From: an uncultured Chloroflexota bacterium
Lineage (GTDB): Bacteria; Chloroflexota; Anaerolineae; Aggregatilineales; Phototrophicaceae
Assembly: GCA_937870805.1 (NCBI GenBank)
Contig: CALMZT010000734.1
Coordinates: 1-10,649 of the forward strand
Direction of reading: 5' to 3'
Length of the DNA stretch: 10,649 nt
Part shown: positions 1 to 7,273 of the stretch, in pieces
How positions within the stretch are numbered: the first letter of the stretch is position 1
Layout of the letters: the number at the start of each line of letters is the position of its first letter
Notes under the pieces: model-generated
Seen by the model: the letters and a program-made list of their open reading frames with translations, nothing else
What the model was told of the DNA's origin: nothing
Database searches by the model: none
Made by a program: the position numbers and the translations under genes

Positions 1-32
1 TAATCGGGGTCGCCCTTAATGCTGTAGGTCAT
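1..32 (-). CDS. 5' end of an unidentified gene following the EccC-type ATPase (partial)
   Basis: An ATG on the minus strand at 32-30 opens a frame reading MTYSIKGDPD before the window ends. It begins only five bases after the TAG stop of the EccC/EssC-like gene. The bases GAGG at the stop/start junction, a few bases before the ATG, could serve as a ribosome binding site, although the spacing is short. The position suggests co-transcription with the secretion ATPase, so the product may be another type VII secretion component. Ten residues are too few to name a family. The frame has no stop before the edge. It could be a chance start, but the tight spacing argues for a real gene. Confidence 0.55.
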   Translation of the reverse strand, partial: MTYSIKGDPD

Positions 33-37
33 GTCCT

Positions 38-3000
38 CTATCCTTTCTTCGGTTGAGACTGCTGCTTCTTGTAATCATCCAGCGCACCGGACAGGTCGAA
101 ATCAAAATCTGCGCTGAAACTGTTACCATTTTGCGTCGGCGCGGGCGTGGGCGGCTTCACGGCGGACGGCTGTCCATCGTCTTTCGCCGGGTGTGCCCAC
201 GTCGCACGAGGAGAGCCTGCCCATCTACCCGTGATCTGGCGCACGAGGTCGCTGGGGTCTTGCTGGTGAGCGAACTGCACGAGGTCGCTGTTGTTGCGCG
301 TGACTTGAAAGCCGCGCCCGTTGGGTAGCTGTGTATTGCGCATGGCGCGTGTGACACGTCCGCCCATGAACTCGACGGCTTCGGCGCTGACGAGACAGAA
401 ACCGGAACGCATCAGCTTGACCTGCTTGACGAGGCGATCACTGCTGCCAGCCAAGCCATTGGTCTCGCCCGCGATGATGAAGTGTATGCCTAAGCGGGTA
501 TCGACTCGCACAAAGCGCCCTAGATCGGTGAGTTGGTTGTAGGAGTACGTCAGCGCGTCGCGGAGTTGGTCGTAGTCGTCGATGGCGACGATGATCGGCG
601 GGAACAGGTAGCCCTCCACATCGCCTAAATCGCCCGTTTGATTTTTGCGGCGCTGGAGTTCGTCGTTGCGCCATGTGATCTCTGACGTAAGGTGGTTCAG
701 GTGCTTCGCCAGCGTTTCCTCATCAGCGACGTATTCGATGACGTGTGGCAAACGGCGCAAGCGGTGCATACTCTGCTGGTTAAAATCCACCATCAGCATC
801 TGCGCTTCTTCGGGCGCATAGCGGCTGGCAACGCCCAGCAGCAGGGTTCGCAGCAGGCTCGATTTGCCTGTGCCTACTGGACCGTTGACGAGGAAATGCG
901 GTCCCTCGTGCAGCCAGTCCATGCTTTTGGCTTGCAGGCGTAGGCTTTCGAGACCAATAGGCGTCTGGATGACAGGGAAAACTTCTGCATTCGCTTGCAC
1001 AGGTGTGCGCGCGGGTAACGCTTCGAGCACCCGTTCAAACATAACGTTCGTGGGCAGCGTGATGATCTGCGGCGGTTTGGGACGTTCGCCCCACGCAGCA
1101 GTCATCGCTTGAATTGTGCGCTGCATGTCTTCAAGACGTTGATCGTCATCTACGCCGCTGCCCGGCAGAGCAATCTGGCAGTGCTGCGGCGGTTTGCCCG
1201 CCAGTAAGCCGCTGCCAGCGCGTGGGTTCACTTCGCGCCCTTCCATCCGTCCAATGAATTGCAGATAGTCGCCGCGTTCGGTGAGTCGGAAGGCGAAACG
1301 CTGCTCGATGAGATTCATCACTTTATAAGAGATGTTGGTCGAGGGCGTGGTGATGGCAAAGTAAATGCCCACCGGACGGCTGTCGCGCAATATCGCCGCG
1401 AGGCTGTCAATATCGTCCTGAAAATACTTCTGAAGCTCAACAAAATTGTCAATGAGCACAAACACAGCAGGCAAGGGATTACCGCCCTGACGCACAGCAC
1501 GATTGTTGTATTGCAGTAGATCGTCCGCGTTGACCTGTGCTAACTGGTAGCGGCGGATTTCGACGGTCTCTACCAGGCGACGGAACAAGCGCTCAATGCG
1601 TTCGCTCTCGTCATTATGGACGACAGCAGCGACGTGCGGCAGCGTTTCCAGCATATCCAGCCCACGTCCTGCCATGCTCAACACGTAGATTTCGATCTCG
1701 TCCGGGCGATACAGGTGCGCAAGGCTCATCGCCAGCGTGCGCAGGAAGGTCGTCTTGCCTGTGCCGGGGCTACCCGCGACAATGATATGCCCACCTAAAC
1801 CGGGGAAATCAACTTCCATTGGCGGCTGTGTGCGATTGGGAATGTCGTCAATCAAGCCAACGGGGATTTTCCATTCATGCTTAATCTCTGCCTGCCAATC
1901 GTTCCCATCCCAGCCCCCGTATTGACCTGCATCGAGTACCCGTTGCAGCGGCAGCGCATCAGGCAGTGATTCGAGGAACACTACCTCAGTCGTCTTCAGG
2001 CGCATCTGCTCAAACAGCGTCGTGATGTAGCTCGACAACGCTTCAGCCAGTGTAGGAATACGCTCCGAGTTGGAGTCAACAGGCTCAGCAGCCCGCGCCG
2101 CTGATTCCGGCTCGGCAAGTTTTAAGGGGTGTTCGTTTTGCAGCAGACGCAGCGTAATCGGCGCTTCGTCAGGCTCATCGGCGAACTGGCTTTCGTCATA
2201 CTCCATCCCGACCCATGCCGTTTGAAACTCTTGCAAGTCATTGCCGACGAGGAAATAAGCGCGCCCCGGCAGCGATGGCGGGATGTAAGCCGCATCGGGG
2301 AGACGAATCATCTCACGGCTTTCTTCGGGGTTCTGCACACGCAGGGAAATACGGAAGTTGAGGTTGGCGCTCATCTCCTGCGTGATGTGACCCGCCGGGC
2401 GCTGCGTCGCCAGAATCAGATGCATTCCAAGACTGCGACCCACGCGCACCGTCGCGACCAGTTCATTGAGAAAGTTTGGCAGTTCGGCTTTGAGTTCGGC
2501 AAACTCGTCAATGATGATGACTAAATGAGGAAGCGGCTGCCAGTCTTTAGGGAACTTGCCGCCGACACGCCCCAGGCGTTTGTGATACTCGGTGATATCT
2601 TCGGCGTTCTGCTCCGCAAGAAAGATTTGACGGCGGCGGTTTTCACTCTTGATGGCTTCCAGCGCCCGCAGCGCATCGACTACGTTCAAGTTAGTGATAA
2701 TGCCCGCCGTGTGTGGCAGATTGCGAAAGATATTGAAGGTCGCGCCACCTTTATAGTCGATCAGCAGGAAGTTGAGCAGATAAGGATGATTCTCAACCGC
2801 CATTGAACTGACCAGCGTTTGCAGCAGTTCACTTTTGCCTGCACCTGTCGTGCCCGCGACCATGCCATGCGGACCATGTGCGTGCTCCGAGAGGTCAAAC
2901 ATCAGGTGGGATGAATAGCCTGTATGTCCAAGCGGCGCAGGGAATGGCAAACGACCTTTCGGGTGTACAGGACGCTGCCAGCGATCCTCGATGTCCATGT

Positions 3001-4291
3001 GCTTGATCGAAGGACTGTCGAACATCGGTAGAAAGTTGGAGCGCGCCGGAATACGCCCGGAGTCGCCCGCCATCGTCAGCGTGAAGTTGGCAAGCTGGCG
3101 TGCCACGAGTTCGGCTTGCACGCGCGTCATCGTATCAACCGCACCGTGCAGCGCTGTCCCTTCGGGTCCCGTCATTCTTAATTCAAAATTTCCGTCTGTG
3201 ATCTCGACGACGGCTTTGCACTCGCTGGGGACTTCATCCATCTCATCAAGCAGGCACAAAGCGATCACGCCCGCTTCACGGCTGTTCAACAGCGCCTTAA
3301 ATGCGGTTTCGTCTTTCAGATCATTCAGATGATCGAACAGGATGACGATGATCTCTTTGTCCTCTGGTCCGCCCTCTGCTGAACCGCGCGCATCCACACG
3401 CCGCGTCAAGGCGTCGAGCAGCCCGCGCACATCGCCAGCGCCAAAGCCAATCAAATCAGGATAGCCACCTTTGCCACCCTTGCTGGTATGCGGCAGCCAG
3501 CGCGTCCAATCCCAGGCGTGATAACCCACATGCGATGAAAAGATGTAGAGGTCGAGGTCGCTGGGCGCGTGGAAGGTCGCCAACTGTGTGATGACACTGT
3601 AAGCAAACGTCAGCGTATCGGTGCGTTTGCCGATGACGCCAAGCGCCCCTACATTCAATAGGTTGGCAGTGATGGCAGTGTCAGGTAGATATTTGTAGTC
3701 AAAGGCAAGATTGGTTGCCCGCCGCAGATCTGGCGCGTCTGTGTCAGGGTCAGGCGGTTTGATGACCATACCCGACTCTGCCTCGCCCGTGCCGAGACGC
3801 ACCGCGAGAAAATCAGGGTCTTCGGGGCGGCGGTTCCACAGTGAAAGATCAAAATGCAGCACCCGTTCTAGCAGTTCATTAGGGGTCGGGAAAGCATCGC
3901 GGTTCGCTTCCAGTTGCAGTTCGCGTGCCGCTTGCAGGCGTTCGACTTTGCGATCCAGCGTGCGGTGGTACTCGCGGCGCTTGCGCGCAAACTGGCGCTT
4001 CTCCTCGATCTTCTGGTAACTGAAGGTCAGCAGCGAAACCAGGACGGTCACGCCTCCCATCAACAGCATCGGCAAGGCATACAACGCACTGCCGCCGGAA
4101 CTCGCCGCAATCACCAGATAGAAGATACCCATCATGCCCATACTGGCGACGGGGAGAATCGACAGCAGCAAACTCTGCTCCTGTCCCTCATTTTCGCCCG
4201 GCGGCGCGGGGATGTTCATCTCCCCTTTCAGTGGACTGTGCTGGAGGCGTGGGGGTCGATTCAGAATTTCCGAGGTTGACTGCTCGGACAC
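38..4291 (-). CDS. EccC/EssC-like type VII secretion ATPase, three FtsK/SpoIIIE domains
   Basis: This is the membrane-anchored motor of a type VII (ESX/WXG100) secretion system, which recognises WXG100 substrates and drives export across the cytoplasmic membrane. Numbering from the GTG at 4291 gives 1417 residues. Two membrane segments lie near 42-62 and 71-91, followed by a charged, probably coiled-coil stretch to about 130. An EccC-typical motif LWNRRPEDPDFLAVRLGTG lies at 151-169. Three P-loop domains follow. D1 has Walker A GTTGAGKS (Lys486), Walker B IIIDE (Asp595/Glu596) and the FtsK-type ATQRP at 628-632. D2 has GSPGTGKT (Lys846) and LIDN (Asn949 replaces Glu). D3 has GPVGTGKS (Lys1143) and AIDD (Asp1239 replaces Glu). 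The tail is low-complexity and rich in Pro, Gln and Lys. There is no N-terminal FHA domain, so it resembles actinobacterial EccC fused into one chain rather than Firmicutes EssC. I chose GTG at 4291 because AGGGAG lies five bases upstream. An in-frame TTG at 4318 has no such signal, and the ATG at 4216 has a purine run directly abutting it. Confidence 0.93.
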   Translation of the reverse strand: MSEQSTSEILNRPPRLQHSPLKGEMNIPAPPGENEGQEQSLLLSILPVASMGMMGIFYLVIAASSGGSALYALPMLLMGGVTVLVSLLTFSYQKIEEKRQFARKRREYHRTLDRKVERLQAARELQLEANRDAFPTPNELLERVLHFDLSLWNRRPEDPDFLAVRLGTGEAESGMVIKPPDPDTDAPDLRRATNLAFDYKYLPDTAITANLLNVGALGVIGKRTDTLTFAYSVITQLATFHAPSDLDLYIFSSHVGYHAWDWTRWLPHTSKGGKGGYPDLIGFGAGDVRGLLDALTRRVDARGSAEGGPEDKEIIVILFDHLNDLKDETAFKALLNSREAGVIALCLLDEMDEVPSECKAVVEITDGNFELRMTGPEGTALHGAVDTMTRVQAELVARQLANFTLTMAGDSGRIPARSNFLPMFDSPSIKHMDIEDRWQRPVHPKGRLPFPAPLGHTGYSSHLMFDLSEHAHGPHGMVAGTTGAGKSELLQTLVSSMAVENHPYLLNFLLIDYKGGATFNIFRNLPHTAGIITNLNVVDALRALEAIKSENRRRQIFLAEQNAEDITEYHKRLGRVGGKFPKDWQPLPHLVIIIDEFAELKAELPNFLNELVATVRVGRSLGMHLILATQRPAGHITQEMSANLNFRISLRVQNPEESREMIRLPDAAYIPPSLPGRAYFLVGNDLQEFQTAWVGMEYDESQFADEPDEAPITLRLLQNEHPLKLAEPESAARAAEPVDSNSERIPTLAEALSSYITTLFEQMRLKTTEVVFLESLPDALPLQRVLDAGQYGGWDGNDWQAEIKHEWKIPVGLIDDIPNRTQPPMEVDFPGLGGHIIVAGSPGTGKTTFLRTLAMSLAHLYRPDEIEIYVLSMAGRGLDMLETLPHVAAVVHNDESERIERLFRRLVETVEIRRYQLAQVNADDLLQYNNRAVRQGGNPLPAVFVLIDNFVELQKYFQDDIDSLAAILRDSRPVGIYFAITTPSTNISYKVMNLIEQRFAFRLTERGDYLQFIGRMEGREVNPRAGSGLLAGKPPQHCQIALPGSGVDDDQRLEDMQRTIQAMTAAWGERPKPPQIITLPTNVMFERVLEALPARTPVQANAEVFPVIQTPIGLESLRLQAKSMDWLHEGPHFLVNGPVGTGKSSLLRTLLLGVASRYAPEEAQMLMVDFNQQSMHRLRRLPHVIEYVADEETLAKHLNHLTSEITWRNDELQRRKNQTGDLGDVEGYLFPPIIVAIDDYDQLRDALTYSYNQLTDLGRFVRVDTRLGIHFIIAGETNGLAGSSDRLVKQVKLMRSGFCLVSAEAVEFMGGRVTRAMRNTQLPNGRGFQVTRNNSDLVQFAHQQDPSDLVRQITGRWAGSPRATWAHPAKDDGQPSAVKPPTPAPTQNGNSFSADFDFDLSGALDDYKKQQSQPKKG

Positions 4292-4296
4292 GAGTG

Positions 4297-4302
4297 CTCC
4301 CT
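4297..4302 (-). promoter_or_regulatory. Ribosome binding site deciding the GTG start of the EccC-like gene
   Basis: On the minus strand AGGGAG is followed by five bases (CACTC) and then GTG at 4291-4289. This spacing favours GTG 4291 over the upstream in-frame TTG at 4318, which lacks a purine-rich leader. Confidence 0.6.
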
Positions 4303-4358
4303 GACTGCTTAGAAACAAAAATGCTTTTTAGAACTTATTTCAGAATTCACCCTCGTAG

Positions 4359-4395
4359 GGGACGACGTGCAAACTCCGTTTGCCTGTGTCGTCCC
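4359..4395. repeat. Imperfect palindrome / two-tier hairpin upstream of the EccC-like gene
   Basis: The outer arms GGGACGAC (4359-4366) and GTCGTCCC (4388-4395) are perfectly complementary. The inner arms GCAAAC and GTTTGC pair around a three-base loop. A small asymmetric internal loop separates the two stems. No T-run follows on the plus strand, and on the minus strand the hairpin lies after the terminator and before the EccC-like start. It could be an mRNA leader structure, a REP-like dispersed element or a protein-binding site. No second copy was noticed in this window. Confidence 0.6.
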
Positions 4396-4399
4396 GCGC

Positions 4400-4429
4400 A
4401 AAAAAGGGCGAAGTGCGATGCTCCGCCCT
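4400..4429 (-). terminator. Rho-independent terminator after the WXG100-like genes
   Basis: Read on the minus strand, AGGGCGGAG and CTTCGCCCT form a nine-pair stem (one G-U pair) with a seven-base loop. It runs directly into six Ts, the last base pair of the stem overlapping the T-run. It lies 16 bases past the stop of the distal WXG100-like gene. This is a textbook intrinsic terminator placed so that transcripts from the two small genes should mostly end before the EccC-like gene, giving an excess of substrate mRNA over motor mRNA, or implying a separate promoter for the motor. Confidence 0.85.
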
Positions 4430-4444
4430 CGACGATGATCGCCA

Positions 4445-4717
4445 TTACGTAGGACGATCTGCTGTGTCGTAGCGCGTGGCGGCTTCGTTCAATTCCTGTG
4501 CGAAGGAGAGTACCAGTTCATCCCATTGATCCATACTCTGCTGCGATTGACTGAATTTCTGGAAGAAGTCAGCGGCACGATCTCCGATGAAGGTCTTACG
4601 CAGCGTGTTGAGCAGGTCAGCGATTTGCGCGACTTCGTTACGGACAACGCCTGCCTGCGTTTCAATTTCTGTAGCGGCAGCGCGGACATCAGCAATATTG
4701 GCTTTAATCTCGTACAT
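4445..4717 (-). CDS. WXG100-family (ESAT-6-like) small protein with F-x-G turn
   Basis: This 90-residue protein has the size and helical-hairpin pattern of WXG100 proteins, which are secreted as helical dimers by type VII systems. Helix 1 spans about 5-40. The turn at 43-45 reads F-I-G instead of the usual W-x-G, followed by DRAADFFQKF as in the family. Helix 2 runs from about 48 to 80. The C-terminus carries Y83-D-T-A-D87, matching the Y-x-x-x-D/E export motif, and there is no cleavable signal peptide. An AAGGAG seven bases before the ATG supports the start. It lies 21 bases downstream of a second WXG100-like gene and upstream of the EccC-like motor, separated from the latter by a terminator. 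It is probably a secreted partner or substrate. Whether it pairs with its neighbour or with itself cannot be told from sequence. Confidence 0.88.
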   Translation of the reverse strand: MYEIKANIADVRAAATEIETQAGVVRNEVAQIADLLNTLRKTFIGDRAADFFQKFSQSQQSMDQWDELVLSFAQELNEAATRYDTADRPT

Positions 4718-4724
4718 GGTTAAT

Positions 4725-4730
4725 CTCCTT
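4725..4730 (-). promoter_or_regulatory. Shine-Dalgarno of the distal WXG100-like gene
   Basis: AAGGAG on the minus strand lies seven bases before the ATG at 4717. It is a full-strength ribosome binding site in the 21-base gap between the two small genes, consistent with high and independent translation. Confidence 0.75.
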
Positions 4731-4738
4731 GATCTCAG

Positions 4739-5017
4739 CTATTTGGTTTTATCGGCGGCGCGGAAGTCACGGGCAGCTTCGTCCAGTTTGTTGGCGAAGT
4801 TGTTAATCAGCGTGTCGAAGTTCTGAAGATATTCCTTCATTTGTATGTAACGACCCCGCAGCGTGTCCGGGCGATTACCGGTAAATACCGCCGACCCCAT
4901 ACGCACGAGGATCTGTTGATCTACCACGTCTACCGCTTGCTGAATCCGCTTGGCACGCGCGCGTAACTGTTCTGCGTTGGCAACCAGGTCGTCGGGGCGA
5001 ACTTGAATCTGAGCCAT
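4739..5017 (-). CDS. WXG100-family (ESAT-6-like) small protein with F-x-G turn, first of the pair
   Basis: This 92-residue, signal-less and mostly helical protein has WXG100 proportions. Helix 1 is about 8-40 and rich in Ala, Arg and Gln. The turn at 45-47 is F-T-G in place of W-x-G. Helix 2 is about 50-85. The end carries F85-R-A-A-D89, an F version of the Y-x-x-x-D export motif. The start is backed by AGGAG eight bases upstream. It is the first gene of the minus-strand unit and divergent from the plus-strand operon starting at 5138. By family knowledge it should form a four-helix-bundle dimer with the adjacent WXG100-like protein or with itself, and be recognised by the EccC-like ATPase. 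The shared W-to-F change suggests a distinct subfamily rather than decay. Confidence is high for the fold and lower for the pairing. Confidence 0.85.
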   Translation of the reverse strand: MAQIQVRPDDLVANAEQLRARAKRIQQAVDVVDQQILVRMGSAVFTGNRPDTLRGRYIQMKEYLQNFDTLINNFANKLDEAARDFRAADKTK

Positions 5018-5025
5018 CTAACCAT

Positions 5026-5034
5026 CTCCTCTTT
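5026..5034 (-). promoter_or_regulatory. Shine-Dalgarno of the first WXG100-like gene
   Basis: AAAGAGGAG on the minus strand ends eight bases before the ATG at 5017. It is a strong site and supports the start chosen for the 92-residue protein. Confidence 0.75.
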
Positions 5035-5071
5035 ACTAGTCGAAATTTCAAGGCTTCTGCGCATTCGATTC

Positions 5072-5081
5072 ATTGTATACT
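5072..5081. promoter_or_regulatory. Possible overlapping divergent -10 elements around a GTATAC palindrome
   Basis: The 120-base gap between divergent genes contains ATTGTATACT. On the plus strand TATACT (5076-5081) and on the minus strand TACAAT or TATACA (within 5072-5079) resemble -10 boxes centred on the palindrome GTATAC. I found no convincing -35 at 16-18 bases on either side, so this is only a candidate for the start of both the WXG100 unit and the plus-strand operon. Confidence 0.3.
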
Positions 5082-5137
5082 CAGAAAGTTGTGATGAAGA
5101 ATTAAGATACGAGCACTTCCAAACGGCTTATTGAGAT

Positions 5138-6028
5138 ATGGATCATTTTACAAGCGCCAATCAAGCTCTGTTCGATGGCAATCGCGGCGAAATCGCTGCG
5201 CTGCTGGCAGACGCGCCCCTCAGTGGACGGACGTTGTGGCTGCTGGCTTGCGCAGCCGATGAGGGAGACGAACGTATGGCGCTCCTTGCGCGCGTCCATG
5301 CCAGCGCAGAGCAGCCCTATGCGGATATGGCGTATCAAATCCTGGAGCGTGAACGACAATTCGCTGAGGAAATTGCCCGCATTCCCGGTTGGCAGGTGGC
5401 ATACTATCGCTACAAGCCGCTGATGATGCGTTCCCTCATTGCGCTGCCCCTCATCGTGCTCATCGTCTGGTTAGGCAGCATGTTCATTTTTCCTCCTAGC
5501 CCAACAAGTAACATTGTTGTGCCAACGGTAAGCAACAATACGGGCGCTGCGCAGGAGACGATTGCGCCAACAGCGCTGCCAACTGCAACGGTCACGCCCT
5601 TGCCGATGAGCCAGAGCGCCATCGCCAATTACATGCCCATTGGATCGCTGCGTTTGCTGAATATCGAATATCCGACGCAGCGCGCAGTGAGCGCTGGAAC
5701 GACACCAGCCGATGCGCCACCGGGTTCAGCGTTCGTCGCCGTTCAATACGAATTTACCTGTGGCACGGCACAGGCATTTTGCGACAGCCCACCGCAAGCG
5801 CTTTTAGGATTAGAATTATCCGACTCCTCATTGGGCATTATTCAAAGCGGCGGCTTGACGCTGCGCGGAAGCACACCTGCGGGACGCATTGCCTCTGGCA
5901 GCAGTGTCAACAGTTGGGTCGTGTTCGCTATTCCTGAAAATCAATCGCCGCGCCGCTTGCTGATCGGACTGAACACCGATCAGGATGACGAAATCGACGC
6001 AACACTGGCACTGGATTTGCCACGATGA
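5138..6028 (+). CDS. Single-pass membrane protein with exported DUF4352-like domain
   Basis: This 296-residue protein is not firmly assigned to a family. Residues 1-95 are predicted cytoplasmic, helical and Ala/Leu-rich, reminiscent of short TPR-like repeats. Basic residues at 91-99 precede one membrane segment at about 98-118, which fits an N-in orientation. Residues 120-165 form a Pro/Thr/Ala-rich linker. Residues 166-296 are beta-rich with the spacing of DUF4352/telokin-like domains: GSAFVAVQYEF, a central L-x-L-x-D-S, then a G-rich stretch and WVVFAIPENQ. Cys208 and Cys215 could form an external disulfide. It is the first gene of the plus-strand operon. Its TGA overlaps the ATG of the beta-propeller gene (ATGA), so the two are translationally coupled. 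The ribosome binding site before ATG 5138 is weak. A sensor, scaffold or envelope role is possible, but nothing in the sequence decides it. Confidence 0.8.
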   Translation: MDHFTSANQALFDGNRGEIAALLADAPLSGRTLWLLACAADEGDERMALLARVHASAEQPYADMAYQILERERQFAEEIARIPGWQVAYYRYKPLMMRSLIALPLIVLIVWLGSMFIFPPSPTSNIVVPTVSNNTGAAQETIAPTALPTATVTPLPMSQSAIANYMPIGSLRLLNIEYPTQRAVSAGTTPADAPPGSAFVAVQYEFTCGTAQAFCDSPPQALLGLELSDSSLGIIQSGGLTLRGSTPAGRIASGSSVNSWVVFAIPENQSPRRLLIGLNTDQDDEIDATLALDLPR

Positions 6029-7269
6029 AGCTGCTGTTGTGTGCGGTTATGCTCGTCGCGTCGTTGAATTTCCAGTTTGACGATTCCACCGCCGTGATTG
6101 TGCCGCCAGACATGGCGCGCCCCTCTGTCGGGGAGCGCGTCACCGACCCCGCCTTTGGCACGACGCTGACTCGCCTTACCGATGCCAGCGAAAGCGGCGG
6201 CTTTGCCACGCATATCTATTCACAGTTGCAAGCCTTTTCGGCAGATAACGCTTATCTGCTGCTGATTGAAATGGACGTTTATACCATTCTACGGATGGAT
6301 GATCTGAGCCGCGTGGAGGGGTTAGATACATCGCCTTGGAATACGCCGCGCTGGCATCCTGCGCAGCCACGAGTCATTGTACATTTCGACAGCAACGAAG
6401 ATACGACGCTGCGATTGCAATTTACGGACGTAGACAGCCTGACAACCGAGACAATATTCACTTTTCCAGCGAATTATGAACGCATCCGCAGCAACCAGTC
6501 CTTTGACGAACTCTCTGCCGATGGACGTTGGCTGGCGGGCATGGGCAGCACTGCTGACGGCGATAACCTGATTTTTGCGCTCAATCTGGAAGAACGCGCG
6601 CTTGGAGCGCAGTTATCGCTGAACGATCTTTACAGCGGCGCCTGCCAGCCAGATCCCGAATGGGGCATGGTCGAGCCAGATTGGATTGGCGTGTCGCCAT
6701 TGGGCGATTATCTGGTGATTCAATGGGCAGGCGATGGCGTGGAGCGCTGTCACGGACTGGAACTGTTCGACATTCAGACGGGTGCGTTTGTCGGACGCGC
6801 TTACGATGGTCATCAGCACGGCGATTTAGGCGTGCTGCCCGATGGGCTAACGCAGTTTTTCATGACCTACGAACTGTATCATCCCAGCGGAATGCTTTCC
6901 ACAGGGCTGCGCTTGCTGCCCGGCACGGAAACCGCAAGTGAGCCGCAGTACCTTCAAGCGATGGACTGGAACGGCGAACACATCTCCTGTCGCGGACCCG
7001 ACGGCGTATGCCTGCTAACGATGACAGCGCGACCTGACGATGGCTGGAGCGCATTGGAAGGTGAGTTGATTCTGCAATTTACTGACGGCACAATCCGACG
7101 ATTGGCGCACCATCGTTCTTCAAGCTGTGGCTACTGGGTGCAGCCGCGCGCCAGTCAATCACGCGACGGGCGTTACGTCGTGTTTGCGTCTGATTGGGGC
7201 ATGAATGGCTGCGCCGATAATGATTTAGGGCGTGGTGACGTGTATCTGCTGGACTTGGAAAGCGAGTAG
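6025..7269 (+). CDS. Secreted beta-propeller-like protein of unknown function
   Basis: This 414-residue protein begins with MKLLLCAVMLVASLNFQ, a short basic-hydrophobic signal peptide ending near residue 16-23. The rest is beta-rich with repeated blade-like units. These include FGTTLTRLTD near the N-terminus, ELSADGRWLAGM in the middle and SQSRDGRYVVFASDWG near the C-terminus. The D-G-R-[YW] turns are those of TolB/WD40-type and oligogalacturonate-lyase-like propellers. Several cysteines in the second half could make disulfides, in keeping with export. It overlaps the upstream membrane-protein gene by four bases and sits four bases before acpS, so it belongs to the same operon. No catalytic site could be assigned. 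I would not call it a polysaccharide lyase without a structural match. It may be a surface or periplasm-facing partner of the upstream membrane protein. Confidence 0.8.
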   Translation: MKLLLCAVMLVASLNFQFDDSTAVIVPPDMARPSVGERVTDPAFGTTLTRLTDASESGGFATHIYSQLQAFSADNAYLLLIEMDVYTILRMDDLSRVEGLDTSPWNTPRWHPAQPRVIVHFDSNEDTTLRLQFTDVDSLTTETIFTFPANYERIRSNQSFDELSADGRWLAGMGSTADGDNLIFALNLEERALGAQLSLNDLYSGACQPDPEWGMVEPDWIGVSPLGDYLVIQWAGDGVERCHGLELFDIQTGAFVGRAYDGHQHGDLGVLPDGLTQFFMTYELYHPSGMLSTGLRLLPGTETASEPQYLQAMDWNGEHISCRGPDGVCLLTMTARPDDGWSALEGELILQFTDGTIRRLAHHRSSSCGYWVQPRASQSRDGRYVVFASDWGMNGCADNDLGRGDVYLLDLESE

Positions 7270-7273
7270 TCGA

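Noticed and set aside
2129..2524. 131-codon plus-strand open frame opposite the first ATPase domain
   Set aside because: The opposite strand encodes conserved Walker B and ATQRP motifs. The plus-strand translation has no family features and no ribosome binding site that I could support.
4292..4318. Longer EccC-like protein starting at TTG 4318
   Set aside because: TTG is a rare start and has no Shine-Dalgarno here, whereas GTG 4291 has AGGGAG five bases upstream. The nine extra residues show no conserved feature.
4359..4395. The 4359-4395 palindrome as a plus-strand terminator
   Set aside because: The bases after the 3' arm on the plus strand are GC-rich and then A-rich, with no T-run, and no plus-strand gene ends upstream of it.
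6025..7269. Calling the 414-residue protein an oligogalacturonate lyase
   Set aside because: Only the propeller-like turns and one C-terminal segment resemble that family. I could not place the metal-binding histidines or catalytic residues.
7232..7273. N-terminal extension of AcpS from ATG 7232
   Set aside because: The extra 14 residues overlap the end of the beta-propeller gene out of frame and precede the conserved first strand of the family, which begins at ATG 7274.
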